A program made the position numbers and the translations under genes. DNA of 64,000 nt, taken from positions 1 through 64,000 of the forward strand of contig CABZHT010000002.1 in the NCBI GenBank assembly GCA_902525615.1, given 5' to 3'. This document shows, piece after piece, positions 1 to 9,127 of this stretch (the first letter of the stretch is position 1; each line of letters opens with the position of its first letter). The DNA is from an uncultured Fidelibacterota bacterium. GTDB lineage: Bacteria; Fidelibacterota; Marinisomatia; Marinisomatales; Marinisomataceae. The notes below the pieces were generated by a model that had not been told where the DNA came from, did not search any database, and worked only from the letters and a program-made list of their open reading frames with translations.

Positions 1-1
1 T

Positions 2-787
2 CAAGAGAGCTATCTAAATACAGTTTGTGCAGAAGCCAGATGTCCTAATATTTATGAATGTTGGAATAGGAAAACTGCTACCTTAATGATTTTGGGTGAT
101 ACCTGTACGAGAGCTTGCGGATTTTGTTCAGTCAAAACAGGCAAACCTACGTGGAACGATCCTTTAGAACCACTAAGAGTTGCACAGGCAGTAAAAAAAA
201 TGGGCTTAAGACATGTAGTAATTACTTCAGTTGATAGAGATGATCTAAAAGGAGACTTTGGAGCATCAATTTGGGCTGATACAATTAAACAAACCAAGAA
301 AGTGAATCCCGAATGTACTGTAGAAGTACTTACCCCAGACTTTAAAGGGTATAAACCAGCTTTAAAAATTGTCTTTGATTCAAAGCCAGATATTTTTAGC
401 CATAATGTGGAATGTGTTGAACGCATAAGTAAAGCAGTAAGAGCTCAAGCAAATTGGAAAAGATCTTTAGGAGTTCTTGAAAAATCCATTCAATATGGAT
501 TAAGAACAAAAACAGGAATTATGGTTGGTCTTGGTGAAGAAGCTGAAGAAGTGAAGAGGACTATGAGTCAAGTGGTAGATTTAGGAGTACAGATTTTTAC
601 AATTGGTCAATATCTTCAACCAACTAAAAATCACTTAAAAGTACAAGAATATGTATCTAAAGAACAGTTTGAAGCATATAAAGAATTTGGTTATTCCATT
701 GGATTCAAGGTGGTGGAATCAGGTCCTTTAGTTCGTAGTTCATATCATGCAGATGAACAAGCAAGGATGGTGTTTAATAATGGTTAA
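2..787 (+). CDS. lipA: lipoyl synthase, 5'-truncated by window edge
   Basis: Frame is open from nt 2 (QESYLNTVCAEARCPNIYECWNRKTATLMILGDTCTRACGFCSVKTGKP). Radical-SAM CxxxCxxC (CTRACGFC) plus the N-terminal LipA Cys motif; true start lies upstream of the window. Confidence 0.96.
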   Translation, partial: QESYLNTVCAEARCPNIYECWNRKTATLMILGDTCTRACGFCSVKTGKPTWNDPLEPLRVAQAVKKMGLRHVVITSVDRDDLKGDFGASIWADTIKQTKKVNPECTVEVLTPDFKGYKPALKIVFDSKPDIFSHNVECVERISKAVRAQANWKRSLGVLEKSIQYGLRTKTGIMVGLGEEAEEVKRTMSQVVDLGVQIFTIGQYLQPTKNHLKVQEYVSKEQFEAYKEFGYSIGFKVVESGPLVRSSYHADEQARMVFNNG

Positions 788-1319
788 TAGAGTTTTATCT
801 TTAGTTGCCGTATTATTTTTCTGTGGATTTATTTCATTTATTTCTATTAATGGTACCAATGAAATTTATGGGAAAAATCAAGTGCAGAATATTACTTATA
901 AACTTCCAGATTCATGGTCAGCAAATGTTTCTGACAAACAATTTAGACTCTTAGAACTTTCTTTAATTGATGGTGGAGATTTTAGCGTAGTTTTATTCGC
1001 AAATATTCAAGGTACTGCTGATCAAAATATTGATAGATGGATTAATCAATTTCAAATTGAGAATTCAAATATTGAAACAATAAAGGATACTTTGAGTTCA
1101 AAATATATTAGTACAGTTGAGCTTTATGGGACTTACGAAGTTCCAAATATGGTTAACAGAAATGTTCCAAAAGAATTAAGAACGGGGTATGGACTTTTAG
1201 GTGGAGTAATTGAATTTGGAAATAGTATTTACTTTGTTAAAGCAGTTGGAAAGAATGATTTAATTAAAGCAAATAAGTCTAATTTTAATGAATTTATTTA
1301 TTCAATCTCATTAAAATAG
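780..1319 (+). CDS. hypothetical exported/membrane-anchored protein
   Basis: In-frame ATG at 780 overlaps the lipA 3' end; N-terminal hydrophobic segment VLSLVAVLFFCGFISFISI; no family recognised. Confidence 0.6.
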   Translation: MVNRVLSLVAVLFFCGFISFISINGTNEIYGKNQVQNITYKLPDSWSANVSDKQFRLLELSLIDGGDFSVVLFANIQGTADQNIDRWINQFQIENSNIETIKDTLSSKYISTVELYGTYEVPNMVNRNVPKELRTGYGLLGGVIEFGNSIYFVKAVGKNDLIKANKSNFNEFIYSISLK

Positions 1320-1412
1320 CATACTTTAATGCCATTATGGCATAGTATTAGCATTATTTTTACAATAAAATAGATAAAATATGAAAGGCATAGTTTTTGC
1401 AACTATAATATT

Positions 1413-3755
1413 ATGAATATGGAAACAAACAAACAATATCCACTAATGCCGTTAAAAAATACGGTGTTATTCCCTCAACAAGTTATACCAATTTATGTTG
1501 GTAGAGAAAAATCATTAAAGCTTATTGAAGACCTTCCAGACGATAATAAATATCTTGTTGTTGTTGCACAGCAGGATGGGTCAATTGATGATCCTAAGGA
1601 AGATGACTTATACTCTTACGGTACTTTGGCTTTAGTGCTTAAAACCTTTGACATGCCAGATAACAGTAAATCTGCAATTGTTCAAGGAGTAGATAGAGTT
1701 AAAATATTAAAATTCAATCAAGGTGAATCATATTTCATGGCTGATATTGAAAGAATTAAAGAATCAATTACAACTCCCGATGTCCAAATCGAAGCACTTG
1801 CCAAAAATTTAAAGAATTCATTCACAGAATTAATAAAAATATCTCCAAATTTAAATGAAGAGCATGCAGGGATGCTTTCTAATATTGATCGTCCCTCAAG
1901 ATTAGCAGATAGAGCTACTTCATTGTTGTCTGTATCTAATTCTGAAAAACAGCAAGTTTTAGAAGAACTTGATGTACGAAAAAGAGTTGAAAATGCAATC
2001 AATCTATTGCAAAAAGAAATTCAAAGAATAAAACTTGGAGAAGAAATTCAATCTGAGGTTCAAGATGAAATTTCAAAAACCCAACGTGAATACTATTTGC
2101 GTGAACAAATGAAAACTATTCAAAAAGAGCTAGGAGAAGATAGTCAAACTGTTGAACTAGATGAATTGAAAAAGAAGATAGAAGACGTAAAAATGAGCGA
2201 TGAAGCAAATAAGGTTGCCAACAAAGAACTTGATCGCCTAGGAAGAATTTCACCTCAATCACCAGAATACTCTGTATCAAGAACATACTTAGAATGGTTA
2301 AGTGAATTGCCTTGGAGTAAGTCTAGTAAAGATAATTTAAACGTAAAAGAAGCTCATAAAAGATTAGATCAAGATCATTATGGATTACCTAAAGTAAAAG
2401 AAAGGGTGCTAGAGTATTTAGCTGTTAGATCTTTAAAGAAAAAAGTAACCAAAGAAGAGACTGTTAGAGGACCAATTCTTTGTTTTACTGGCCCTCCTGG
2501 AGTTGGAAAAACATCTCTAGGAAAGTCTATTGCAAAGTCAATGGGTAGAGAGTTTGTAAGAATATCCTTGGGCGGTGTTAGAGATGAAGCGGAAATTAGA
2601 GGTCACAGAAGAACATACATTGGTGCTTTACCTGGAAGAATTATTCAATCTTTAAAGAAAGCAAAAACCAATAACCCTGTATTTATGCTTGACGAAATTG
2701 ATAAGCTTGGTTCAGATTTTAGAGGAGATCCTTCATCAGCAATGCTTGAAGTATTAGACCCAGAACAAAACCACGCTTTTAGTGATCATTACCTTGAAGT
2801 GGACTTTGATTTAAGCAAAGTCATGTTTATTGCAACAGCAAATTATCCTGACAACATTCCTCCTGCACTTTATGATCGTATGGAAATGATTGATTTCAGA
2901 GGATATATCGATGATGAAAAAGTACAAATTGCTAAAAAACATTTAATACCTAAACAGGTTAAAGAAAATGGACTTACTTCGAAACAAGTCAAGTTCAATG
3001 ATACAGGAATTAAAGAAATTATTTCGTCATACACTAGAGAATCTGGTGTAAGAAGCTTAGAAAGAGAGATTTCTAATGTACTTCGTAAAGTAGCAGTAGA
3101 TGTAGTGAATAAAAAACTTAAGACAGCTAGTATTTCCAAAAAATCTGTAAATGAATATCTTGGAATTCCAAAATTTCAATCAGATTTAGCAGAAAGAGCC
3201 ACAAAACCTGGTGTTGTAACTGGTATGGCATGGACTGCTGCTGGCGGAGATATATTATTCATCGAATCCAGTAAAATGAAAGGTAAAGGTGTTTTAACCT
3301 TAACCGGTCAGCTTGGAGATGTGATGAAAGAATCTGCATCAGCTGCATTTACCTATGTAAAATCGCATACTGATATTTTAAATCTTGAAGATGATTTTGC
3401 TGATAAAATGGATATTCATGTTCATTGTCCTGCTGGAGCAATTCCAAAAGATGGACCATCAGCAGGAGTTGGAATGTTCACATCTCTTGTTTCACTATTA
3501 ACTAATAAGCCAGTCAAAAGTAAAGTAGCAATGACTGGTGAGATTACTTTGAGAGGAAATGTATTAGCTATTGGTGGAGTGAAAGAGAAAGTAACAGCTT
3601 CTCATAGAGCAGGGATTAAAACTATTATCTTACCTCATGCCAATAAAAGAGATCTTGAAGAAATTCCAGAACATATCAAAAAAGATTTATCCTTCCACTT
3701 TGTTAAGGAAGTAATGGATGTTATTGATGTTGCTATTCCTAATCTGAAAAAGTAA
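1413..3755 (+). CDS. lon: ATP-dependent protease La (Lon)
   Basis: N-terminal LON domain, Walker A GPPGVGKTSLGKS, catalytic PKDGPSAG and conserved Lys in KSKVAMTGEITLRG. Confidence 0.98.
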   Translation: MNMETNKQYPLMPLKNTVLFPQQVIPIYVGREKSLKLIEDLPDDNKYLVVVAQQDGSIDDPKEDDLYSYGTLALVLKTFDMPDNSKSAIVQGVDRVKILKFNQGESYFMADIERIKESITTPDVQIEALAKNLKNSFTELIKISPNLNEEHAGMLSNIDRPSRLADRATSLLSVSNSEKQQVLEELDVRKRVENAINLLQKEIQRIKLGEEIQSEVQDEISKTQREYYLREQMKTIQKELGEDSQTVELDELKKKIEDVKMSDEANKVANKELDRLGRISPQSPEYSVSRTYLEWLSELPWSKSSKDNLNVKEAHKRLDQDHYGLPKVKERVLEYLAVRSLKKKVTKEETVRGPILCFTGPPGVGKTSLGKSIAKSMGREFVRISLGGVRDEAEIRGHRRTYIGALPGRIIQSLKKAKTNNPVFMLDEIDKLGSDFRGDPSSAMLEVLDPEQNHAFSDHYLEVDFDLSKVMFIATANYPDNIPPALYDRMEMIDFRGYIDDEKVQIAKKHLIPKQVKENGLTSKQVKFNDTGIKEIISSYTRESGVRSLEREISNVLRKVAVDVVNKKLKTASISKKSVNEYLGIPKFQSDLAERATKPGVVTGMAWTAAGGDILFIESSKMKGKGVLTLTGQLGDVMKESASAAFTYVKSHTDILNLEDDFADKMDIHVHCPAGAIPKDGPSAGVGMFTSLVSLLTNKPVKSKVAMTGEITLRGNVLAIGGVKEKVTASHRAGIKTIILPHANKRDLEEIPEHIKKDLSFHFVKEVMDVIDVAIPNLKK

Positions 3756-3769
3756 ATATTTATCGAAAT

Positions 3770-3800
3770 AAAAAAAGGCTACAATAGGTAGCCTTTTTTT
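3770..3800. terminator. bidirectional intrinsic terminator
   Basis: aaaaaaaGGCTAC-aatag-GTAGCCttttttt between convergent genes. Confidence 0.85.
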
Positions 3801-3820
3801 ATAAGCATTCAGTTAAAAAA

Positions 3821-4510
3821 CTATTTTTCTTCAAAAAGAATAGCTTTGAATTTTGAATCTCCAATATTCTTTGCTTTATGAATTTGACCCTGAAGTGGTC
3901 TTCCAACTTGACCAGTTTTAATTTCAACAACACTTATTGAGCCATCTTCTGTAGTCATTTCTAGTGTTCCACCTTGAACAGCATACCATGTCATTGGATG
4001 ATGACCATGAAAATCATCTGATTCTCCCGGTTCATGTTCCACCTCAATTACTTTCATGTTCTCATCTTCGAATAAAACTCTATAAACATCTGGTGAAACC
4101 AATTCTGGTTGTAAATCCAAAGATACAGTTGATGAATCATCTGACATTGAAGTAAATGCAATTATGCTTAATGCTCCTAAAAGAATCATTGGAGGTACAG
4201 GTACTTCATCAGTAAATCCTCTTACCGTATTAAGAACTACAATGCAAATAGTCGTTACAAGCCCAATTCCAATTGAACAAAGAACAACACTTGCAGCTGC
4301 TGGTTCTAAATTACGAGACATGAATGCAATTAAAGCGACTGCTAAGACCATTCCTCCAAGAGCTGATCGAATTGCTGCAGCAGGATTAACTGCTTCTTTA
4401 TGCAGTTCACCCATTGAATTTTCATTAAATTTCTTAGGAGCTATAAACTTAAATAATCCTAAAAGTGTTAAAGCAACAGCAATGATTGTAAATGCTAAAC
4501 TTGTTTCCAT
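3821..4510 (-). CDS. membrane protein with C-terminal cupin-like domain
   Basis: N-terminal hydrophobic helices, then HEPGESDDFHGHHPMTWYAVQGGTLEMTTEDGS...GQVGRP, which looks like a cupin beta-barrel. Confidence 0.6.
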   Translation of the reverse strand: METSLAFTIIAVALTLLGLFKFIAPKKFNENSMGELHKEAVNPAAAIRSALGGMVLAVALIAFMSRNLEPAAASVVLCSIGIGLVTTICIVVLNTVRGFTDEVPVPPMILLGALSIIAFTSMSDDSSTVSLDLQPELVSPDVYRVLFEDENMKVIEVEHEPGESDDFHGHHPMTWYAVQGGTLEMTTEDGSISVVEIKTGQVGRPLQGQIHKAKNIGDSKFKAILFEEK

Positions 4511-4600
4511 TTTAATCCCCTTTTTTTTATTTTTTTAAACTTTAATAATATAAACAAATTTTTTTGGAATTTCTTGTATTGTAGTTTAACTTTTCGACTC

Positions 4601-4674
4601 GGGCGATTAGCTCAGCTGGTCAGAGCGCCTGCTTTACACGCAGGATGTCGCAGGTTCGAATCCTGCATCGCCCA
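4601..4674 (+). tRNA. tRNA-Val (anticodon TAC)
   Basis: Cloverleaf: acceptor gggcgat/atcgccc, anticodon stem cctgc-tttacac-gcagg, T-arm gcagg-ttcgaat-cctgc; no encoded CCA. Confidence 0.96.
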
Positions 4675-4698
4675 CGGTTTAAGCTATAACTCGAGAAA

Positions 4699-4727
4699 GA
4701 AAAGGACTGTTTCGGCAGTCCTTTTAT
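4699..4727 (+). terminator. intrinsic terminator downstream of tRNA-Val
   Basis: aaaaGGACTG-tttcgg-CAGTCCtttt hairpin. Confidence 0.75.
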
Positions 4728-4758
4728 ATTAAAATTAAAATAATTACATTTATATAGT

Positions 4759-5127
4759 ATGAAAAATTTTTATACATTTTTTTTATCTTTTTTATTAATT
4801 GGAAGTTGTGAAGATAAACCACCAAAAAATCCTGAGGCGATGATTTTACTTGATTGGGATCAAAGATTTTCAATAATAAATAATTTGCCATTTTATGGTG
4901 CTACAGATGTTGACTATACCATAGCAAATACTGGAGATACTAATATTTCAAGCTGGAGTTTTAAAGTTAGATGTACAAATGCTGAAGGATTTTTTATGGA
5001 GGAAGTTGCTGTAGGCTTCAATTTAAATAAAAATCAAAATCAAACTGGTTCTATATTAATTGGTATTCATTCTCCAAGTGTACCTATGGTTGATTGCCAA
5101 GCAATAAATAAAACTTTATCAAATTAA
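4759..5127 (+). CDS. small hypothetical lipoprotein
   Basis: MKNFYTFFLSFLLIGSC lipobox signal; lies between tRNA-Val and the tRNA-like remnant. Confidence 0.55.
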   Translation: MKNFYTFFLSFLLIGSCEDKPPKNPEAMILLDWDQRFSIINNLPFYGATDVDYTIANTGDTNISSWSFKVRCTNAEGFFMEEVAVGFNLNKNQNQTGSILIGIHSPSVPMVDCQAINKTLSN

Positions 5128-5217
5128 ACAGTCCCGTAATTTAAAATTATAAAAATATTTCTAATCTCAATGTATTTCACGAATTTATGCCAACTATGCG
5201 ACAACTAAGTAGTATTA

Positions 5218-5288
5218 GGGTGATTTTACGGTACAGACTTCCTGTCACTACACGCAGGATGTCGGAGGTTCGAATCCTGCATCGCCCA
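5218..5288 (+). pseudogene. degenerate tRNA-Val copy
   Basis: 41 nt at 5249-5289 match tRNA-Val 4635-4675 with one substitution. The acceptor 5' strand gggtgat is retained; the D-arm is lost and the anticodon loop altered. Confidence 0.8.
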
Positions 5289-5356
5289 CTTCATTCACAT
5301 TATTAAACAATTACTTTTCCTAACACTATTATAACATTTTTGAAATAATTTTTAAT

Positions 5357-6271
5357 GTGAAAAACTTTTACATATTTTGTCTAATCGTAATTTCATCCTG
5401 TTCTAGCCATAATGAATCTCAGGAGATTCAAACTACGCAAAGAATTGATTTAGGAGAAATTGAAAGTGATAAAATTTTGGAAGCTTCAGGTCTCGCTTCA
5501 AGTAAATTCAATGAAAACATTCTTTGGACTCATAATGATTCAGGTGATTTAAATAGAATTTTTGCAATGGATATTAATGGAAATCATGTTGGAGAATTTT
5601 TTCTTAATAATGTTGAAAATCGTGATTGGGAAGACATTGCCATTGGTCCAGGACCAATGGAAGGTGTAGACTATATATTTGTAGGGGATATTGGCGATAA
5701 TAGATCTGAGAATGATATAAAGCATATATACAGATTTGCAGAGCCTCAAGTTTATACTGATAACCAATCTTCAGAAATTAATATTGATAATATTGAATCA
5801 ATCTCTTATCAATATGAAGACGGAAATAGAGACGCTGAATCATTAATTGTTGATCCTATTACGAAAGATATAATCATAATATCAAAGCGTGAAGAATCTG
5901 CGGTTCATGTTTATTCACTTCCATTTCCACATGATACAGAAAATATTTTAACAGCACAATTAATCATGACTAAAGATTTTTATCCAAATATTAATTTTAA
6001 TACATCCCAATGGATAGTTGCTGGTGATATATCTAAAGATGGTAACGAAATTTTAATTAAATCCTACACAGATGTATTTTATTTTTCTAGAGAAAGTAAT
6101 CAAAGCATCTTTGATGCACTAAATGCTTCTGGAGTAAAGCTACCATATGTCACTGAACCTCAAGGTGAAGCAATTTGCTGGGATAGAATGACTTCAGGTT
6201 ATTTTACTTTAAGTGAAGAAGCAGACGATGCAAACCAACCAGCTCACTTATATTTTTATCCGTATAATTAA
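5357..6271 (+). CDS. lipoprotein, predicted beta-propeller-like
   Basis: GTG start; MKNFYIFCLIVISSC lipobox; EASGLASSKFNENILWTHNDSGDLNRIFAMDINGN and similar propeller-like segments. Confidence 0.6.
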   Translation: MKNFYIFCLIVISSCSSHNESQEIQTTQRIDLGEIESDKILEASGLASSKFNENILWTHNDSGDLNRIFAMDINGNHVGEFFLNNVENRDWEDIAIGPGPMEGVDYIFVGDIGDNRSENDIKHIYRFAEPQVYTDNQSSEINIDNIESISYQYEDGNRDAESLIVDPITKDIIIISKREESAVHVYSLPFPHDTENILTAQLIMTKDFYPNINFNTSQWIVAGDISKDGNEILIKSYTDVFYFSRESNQSIFDALNASGVKLPYVTEPQGEAICWDRMTSGYFTLSEEADDANQPAHLYFYPYN

Positions 6272-6360
6272 TTTTTAATCTATTCTCAACTAGATTCAAA
6301 CATAATTCTAATATTTAAAATATATTTTTACTCTGGTAATTAAAAACAAGGAGTTAAAAA

Positions 6361-9099
6361 ATGAATTTTAAAAAATTTTTTGCAAGTGCAGCAATAATGA
6401 TTTCAGTCGTATTTGCGCAAGCAGGTAGTATTTCCGGTGTGGTTGTTGATTCCAATGGATCATTCCCGCTTGGAGGTGCTAATGTTTTCTTAGAAGGCAC
6501 CGATAAAGGTGGCATTACTGATAATGAAGGTAAGGTATATATTTTGGATGTACCTGTTGGAGATTACACAGTAATCGTTTCTTACATTGGCTTTGATTCT
6601 TTTGAGCAATCTGTAAACGTTCAAGAAAATAGTACAGTAAATTTTCTTGCTTCTCTTTCTGCAGGAGTGATAGAAGGTAGCGATGTAAACGTCTTAGGAA
6701 ACTCGTTATCAAGTCAAGCAAGAGCCTTGAATAGTCAAAAAAATAAAGTAAACGTTAGTAATATTGTCTCTGCTGATCAAATTGGTAAATTTCCAGATTC
6801 AAATATTGGGGATGCTTTAAAAAGAGTGCCTGGAATTGTTGTCTACAACGACCAAGGTGAAGCGCGTTTTGGGCATGTTAGAGGAACTCCTTCTCAGTTT
6901 AATTCAGCAACTATTAATGGTGAACGTATGCCATCTGCGGAAGCTGAAATCAGAAGCAATCAATTAGATTTAATTCCAGCAGATATGATTCAAACCATTG
7001 AAGTTGTAAAAGCTTTAACACCTGATATGGATGCTGACGCAATAGGTGGTTCCATAAATTTAATTACAAGAAAAGCCACAGGACCAAGAACTTCTTTAAC
7101 ATTTGGTGTTGGACAAAATCAGCTCGAAGAAGCTGGTGAAATTTCACAGTTATCAGCTGTGTATTCAAACAGGGTATTAGATAATAAGCTTGGGTATATG
7201 TTTAACTTCTCTTACTACGACAATTGGTTAGGTTCTGATAATGTTGAAGCAGAATGGGATGATGAAGGTAATCTAGGTGAAATGGATATACGTAAATATC
7301 TAGTACATCGTGAAAGAAAAAGTATTGGAATGAGATTAGATTACAATCTTGGATCTACAGAACTATATACTGATTTAAATTATAATGATAGAGACGATTT
7401 TGAAAATAGATATCGTTTAAGAGTCAGAGATATTTCCGATGGTCTTGGAGAACAGGAAATTAGACGTCAGACCAAAGCAGGTTTACCTGGAAATGAATAT
7501 GGAAGATTAGAAGATCAAAAACTAGCTTCATATAAATTTGGCGGTACCACACTAATGAATAAATTAAAATTAGATTATTCATTAAAACTGTCTGAAGCAT
7601 CTGAAGTACGACCAAATGAAAGATATATTTCAATGAGATACAGAGATGTTACCGCAACCTATAATGGTGATACCAATAAGCCTCATGTAGGCATTAGACC
7701 TAGTGATGCTGTTGATCTTAATTCTAGCTGGGATTTAAGAGAAATATCTGAAGAACATCAAGATACTCAAGAAAAAGCAACTACATTTAAATTAGATGCA
7801 GATTATGAGTTGAGTAGTACTCTGAAACTTGAAACTGGTTTTAAAAATACTGTAAGAGAAAAATACAGAGATAATATGTACTATGAATACGAGCCAGTAG
7901 ATGAAGATGCATTTTTGGTTGATGTTTTTAGGAATACCAGAAGTCAAACCAAAGATGAATGGTTAAATGATGAAGGTAGATCTAGATATGAATCTGGTAC
8001 ATTTGTTACCAGAGAATTTCTTGGTAATCTTGATTTAAATAATACATCACTTTTTGAAAGAGAAGTAAATAACGAAGAGTTAGCAGGAAATTATGATGCC
8101 ACAGAAACAGTAACAGCATTTTACATGATGGCATCATATAAGGCATCTGACAGAATGAATATTACTGGCGGTTTGAGAATGGAACAAACATCATTAACAG
8201 ATTTAGAGGCAAGAAGTTATGATGCTGATGATGATGTAAATACAGTAGTTCAAGGAAGTGATAATGATTATTCGAATGTATTACCATCATTACATATGGT
8301 GTATGATATGGATGAATTATCAAAAGTAAGATTTGCATTTACGCAATCGCTTGCTCGACCAAATTATTTTGATATTGCTCCTTATCAAGAAGTCGTTAGA
8401 GAAGATGAAGAGATTAAAGTTGGTAATCCAGAACTAGAACCAACATTATCATCAAATATTGATCTAAGTTATGAAAGGTATTTTGAAGATGTCGGAATAT
8501 TTTCTGTAGGTATGTTTACTAAGAATATTACAGACTTTATTGCTTATACTAAAGGTGATGTAACTTCTGCAGATAATTTGCCTTCAGCTTATAATGGTTT
8601 TGAATTAGAAAAAGCTGTTAATGGAGGAGACGCCTCTTTAGTAGGTTATGAGCTTGCTTTTCAAAGACAAATCTTTCCTGGATTAGGTCTTTACATGAAT
8701 GTAACAAGCATTAGTTCTAAAATAGATAATTTAGATCCAGAGCTACAGGCAGATCGTCCTGACATTAAAGATGATCCGATGCCAGGAACATCAGAATTAT
8801 CATATAATTTATCACTATCGATGGACAGAGGGCCTTTAAATGTAAGACTTTCTATGAATCATCAAGGCGAATTTTTGGAAGAGTATAATGATACAGCTGC
8901 CGAAGATAGATGGTACGATGAGGCAACATTTGTTGACGTAAATGCAAGTTACAGATTAAGAGATAATATTGCTATATATGCTGACTTTAATAACCTAACA
9001 AATCAACCATTAAGATACTATCAAGGTAGTTCACAGTATCTTATGCAAGAAGAGTACTATGATAGAAAAATAACAATAGGAATTAAAGCTGACTTGTAA
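6361..9099 (+). CDS. TonB-dependent receptor with N-terminal carboxypeptidase-regulatory-like domain
   Basis: Signal peptide, CarbopepD-like GSISGVVVDSNGSFPLGGANVFLEGT, plug IGDALKRVPGIVV...NGERMPS...IETIEVVK-like region, C-terminal beta-strand; SD aaggag. Confidence 0.93.
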   Translation: MNFKKFFASAAIMISVVFAQAGSISGVVVDSNGSFPLGGANVFLEGTDKGGITDNEGKVYILDVPVGDYTVIVSYIGFDSFEQSVNVQENSTVNFLASLSAGVIEGSDVNVLGNSLSSQARALNSQKNKVNVSNIVSADQIGKFPDSNIGDALKRVPGIVVYNDQGEARFGHVRGTPSQFNSATINGERMPSAEAEIRSNQLDLIPADMIQTIEVVKALTPDMDADAIGGSINLITRKATGPRTSLTFGVGQNQLEEAGEISQLSAVYSNRVLDNKLGYMFNFSYYDNWLGSDNVEAEWDDEGNLGEMDIRKYLVHRERKSIGMRLDYNLGSTELYTDLNYNDRDDFENRYRLRVRDISDGLGEQEIRRQTKAGLPGNEYGRLEDQKLASYKFGGTTLMNKLKLDYSLKLSEASEVRPNERYISMRYRDVTATYNGDTNKPHVGIRPSDAVDLNSSWDLREISEEHQDTQEKATTFKLDADYELSSTLKLETGFKNTVREKYRDNMYYEYEPVDEDAFLVDVFRNTRSQTKDEWLNDEGRSRYESGTFVTREFLGNLDLNNTSLFEREVNNEELAGNYDATETVTAFYMMASYKASDRMNITGGLRMEQTSLTDLEARSYDADDDVNTVVQGSDNDYSNVLPSLHMVYDMDELSKVRFAFTQSLARPNYFDIAPYQEVVREDEEIKVGNPELEPTLSSNIDLSYERYFEDVGIFSVGMFTKNITDFIAYTKGDVTSADNLPSAYNGFELEKAVNGGDASLVGYELAFQRQIFPGLGLYMNVTSISSKIDNLDPELQADRPDIKDDPMPGTSELSYNLSLSMDRGPLNVRLSMNHQGEFLEEYNDTAAEDRWYDEATFVDVNASYRLRDNIAIYADFNNLTNQPLRYYQGSSQYLMQEEYYDRKITIGIKADL

Positions 9100-9127
9100 G
9101 AATCAATATTATAAAATAGATTAAATA

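Noticed and set aside
52-3139. Minus-strand ORFs 52-426, 1718-2002 and 2870-3139
   Set aside because: Fully antisense to lipA and lon with no recognisable domain or RBS.
4164-4538. Plus-strand 124-aa ORF
   Set aside because: Antisense to the TM region of the cupin-like membrane protein; no supporting motif.
4675-5248. Integrative element between tRNA-Val and its 3' repeat
   Set aside because: No integrase, excisionase or mobility gene in the 0.57 kb; only one lipoprotein ORF. Recorded as a decayed tRNA copy instead.
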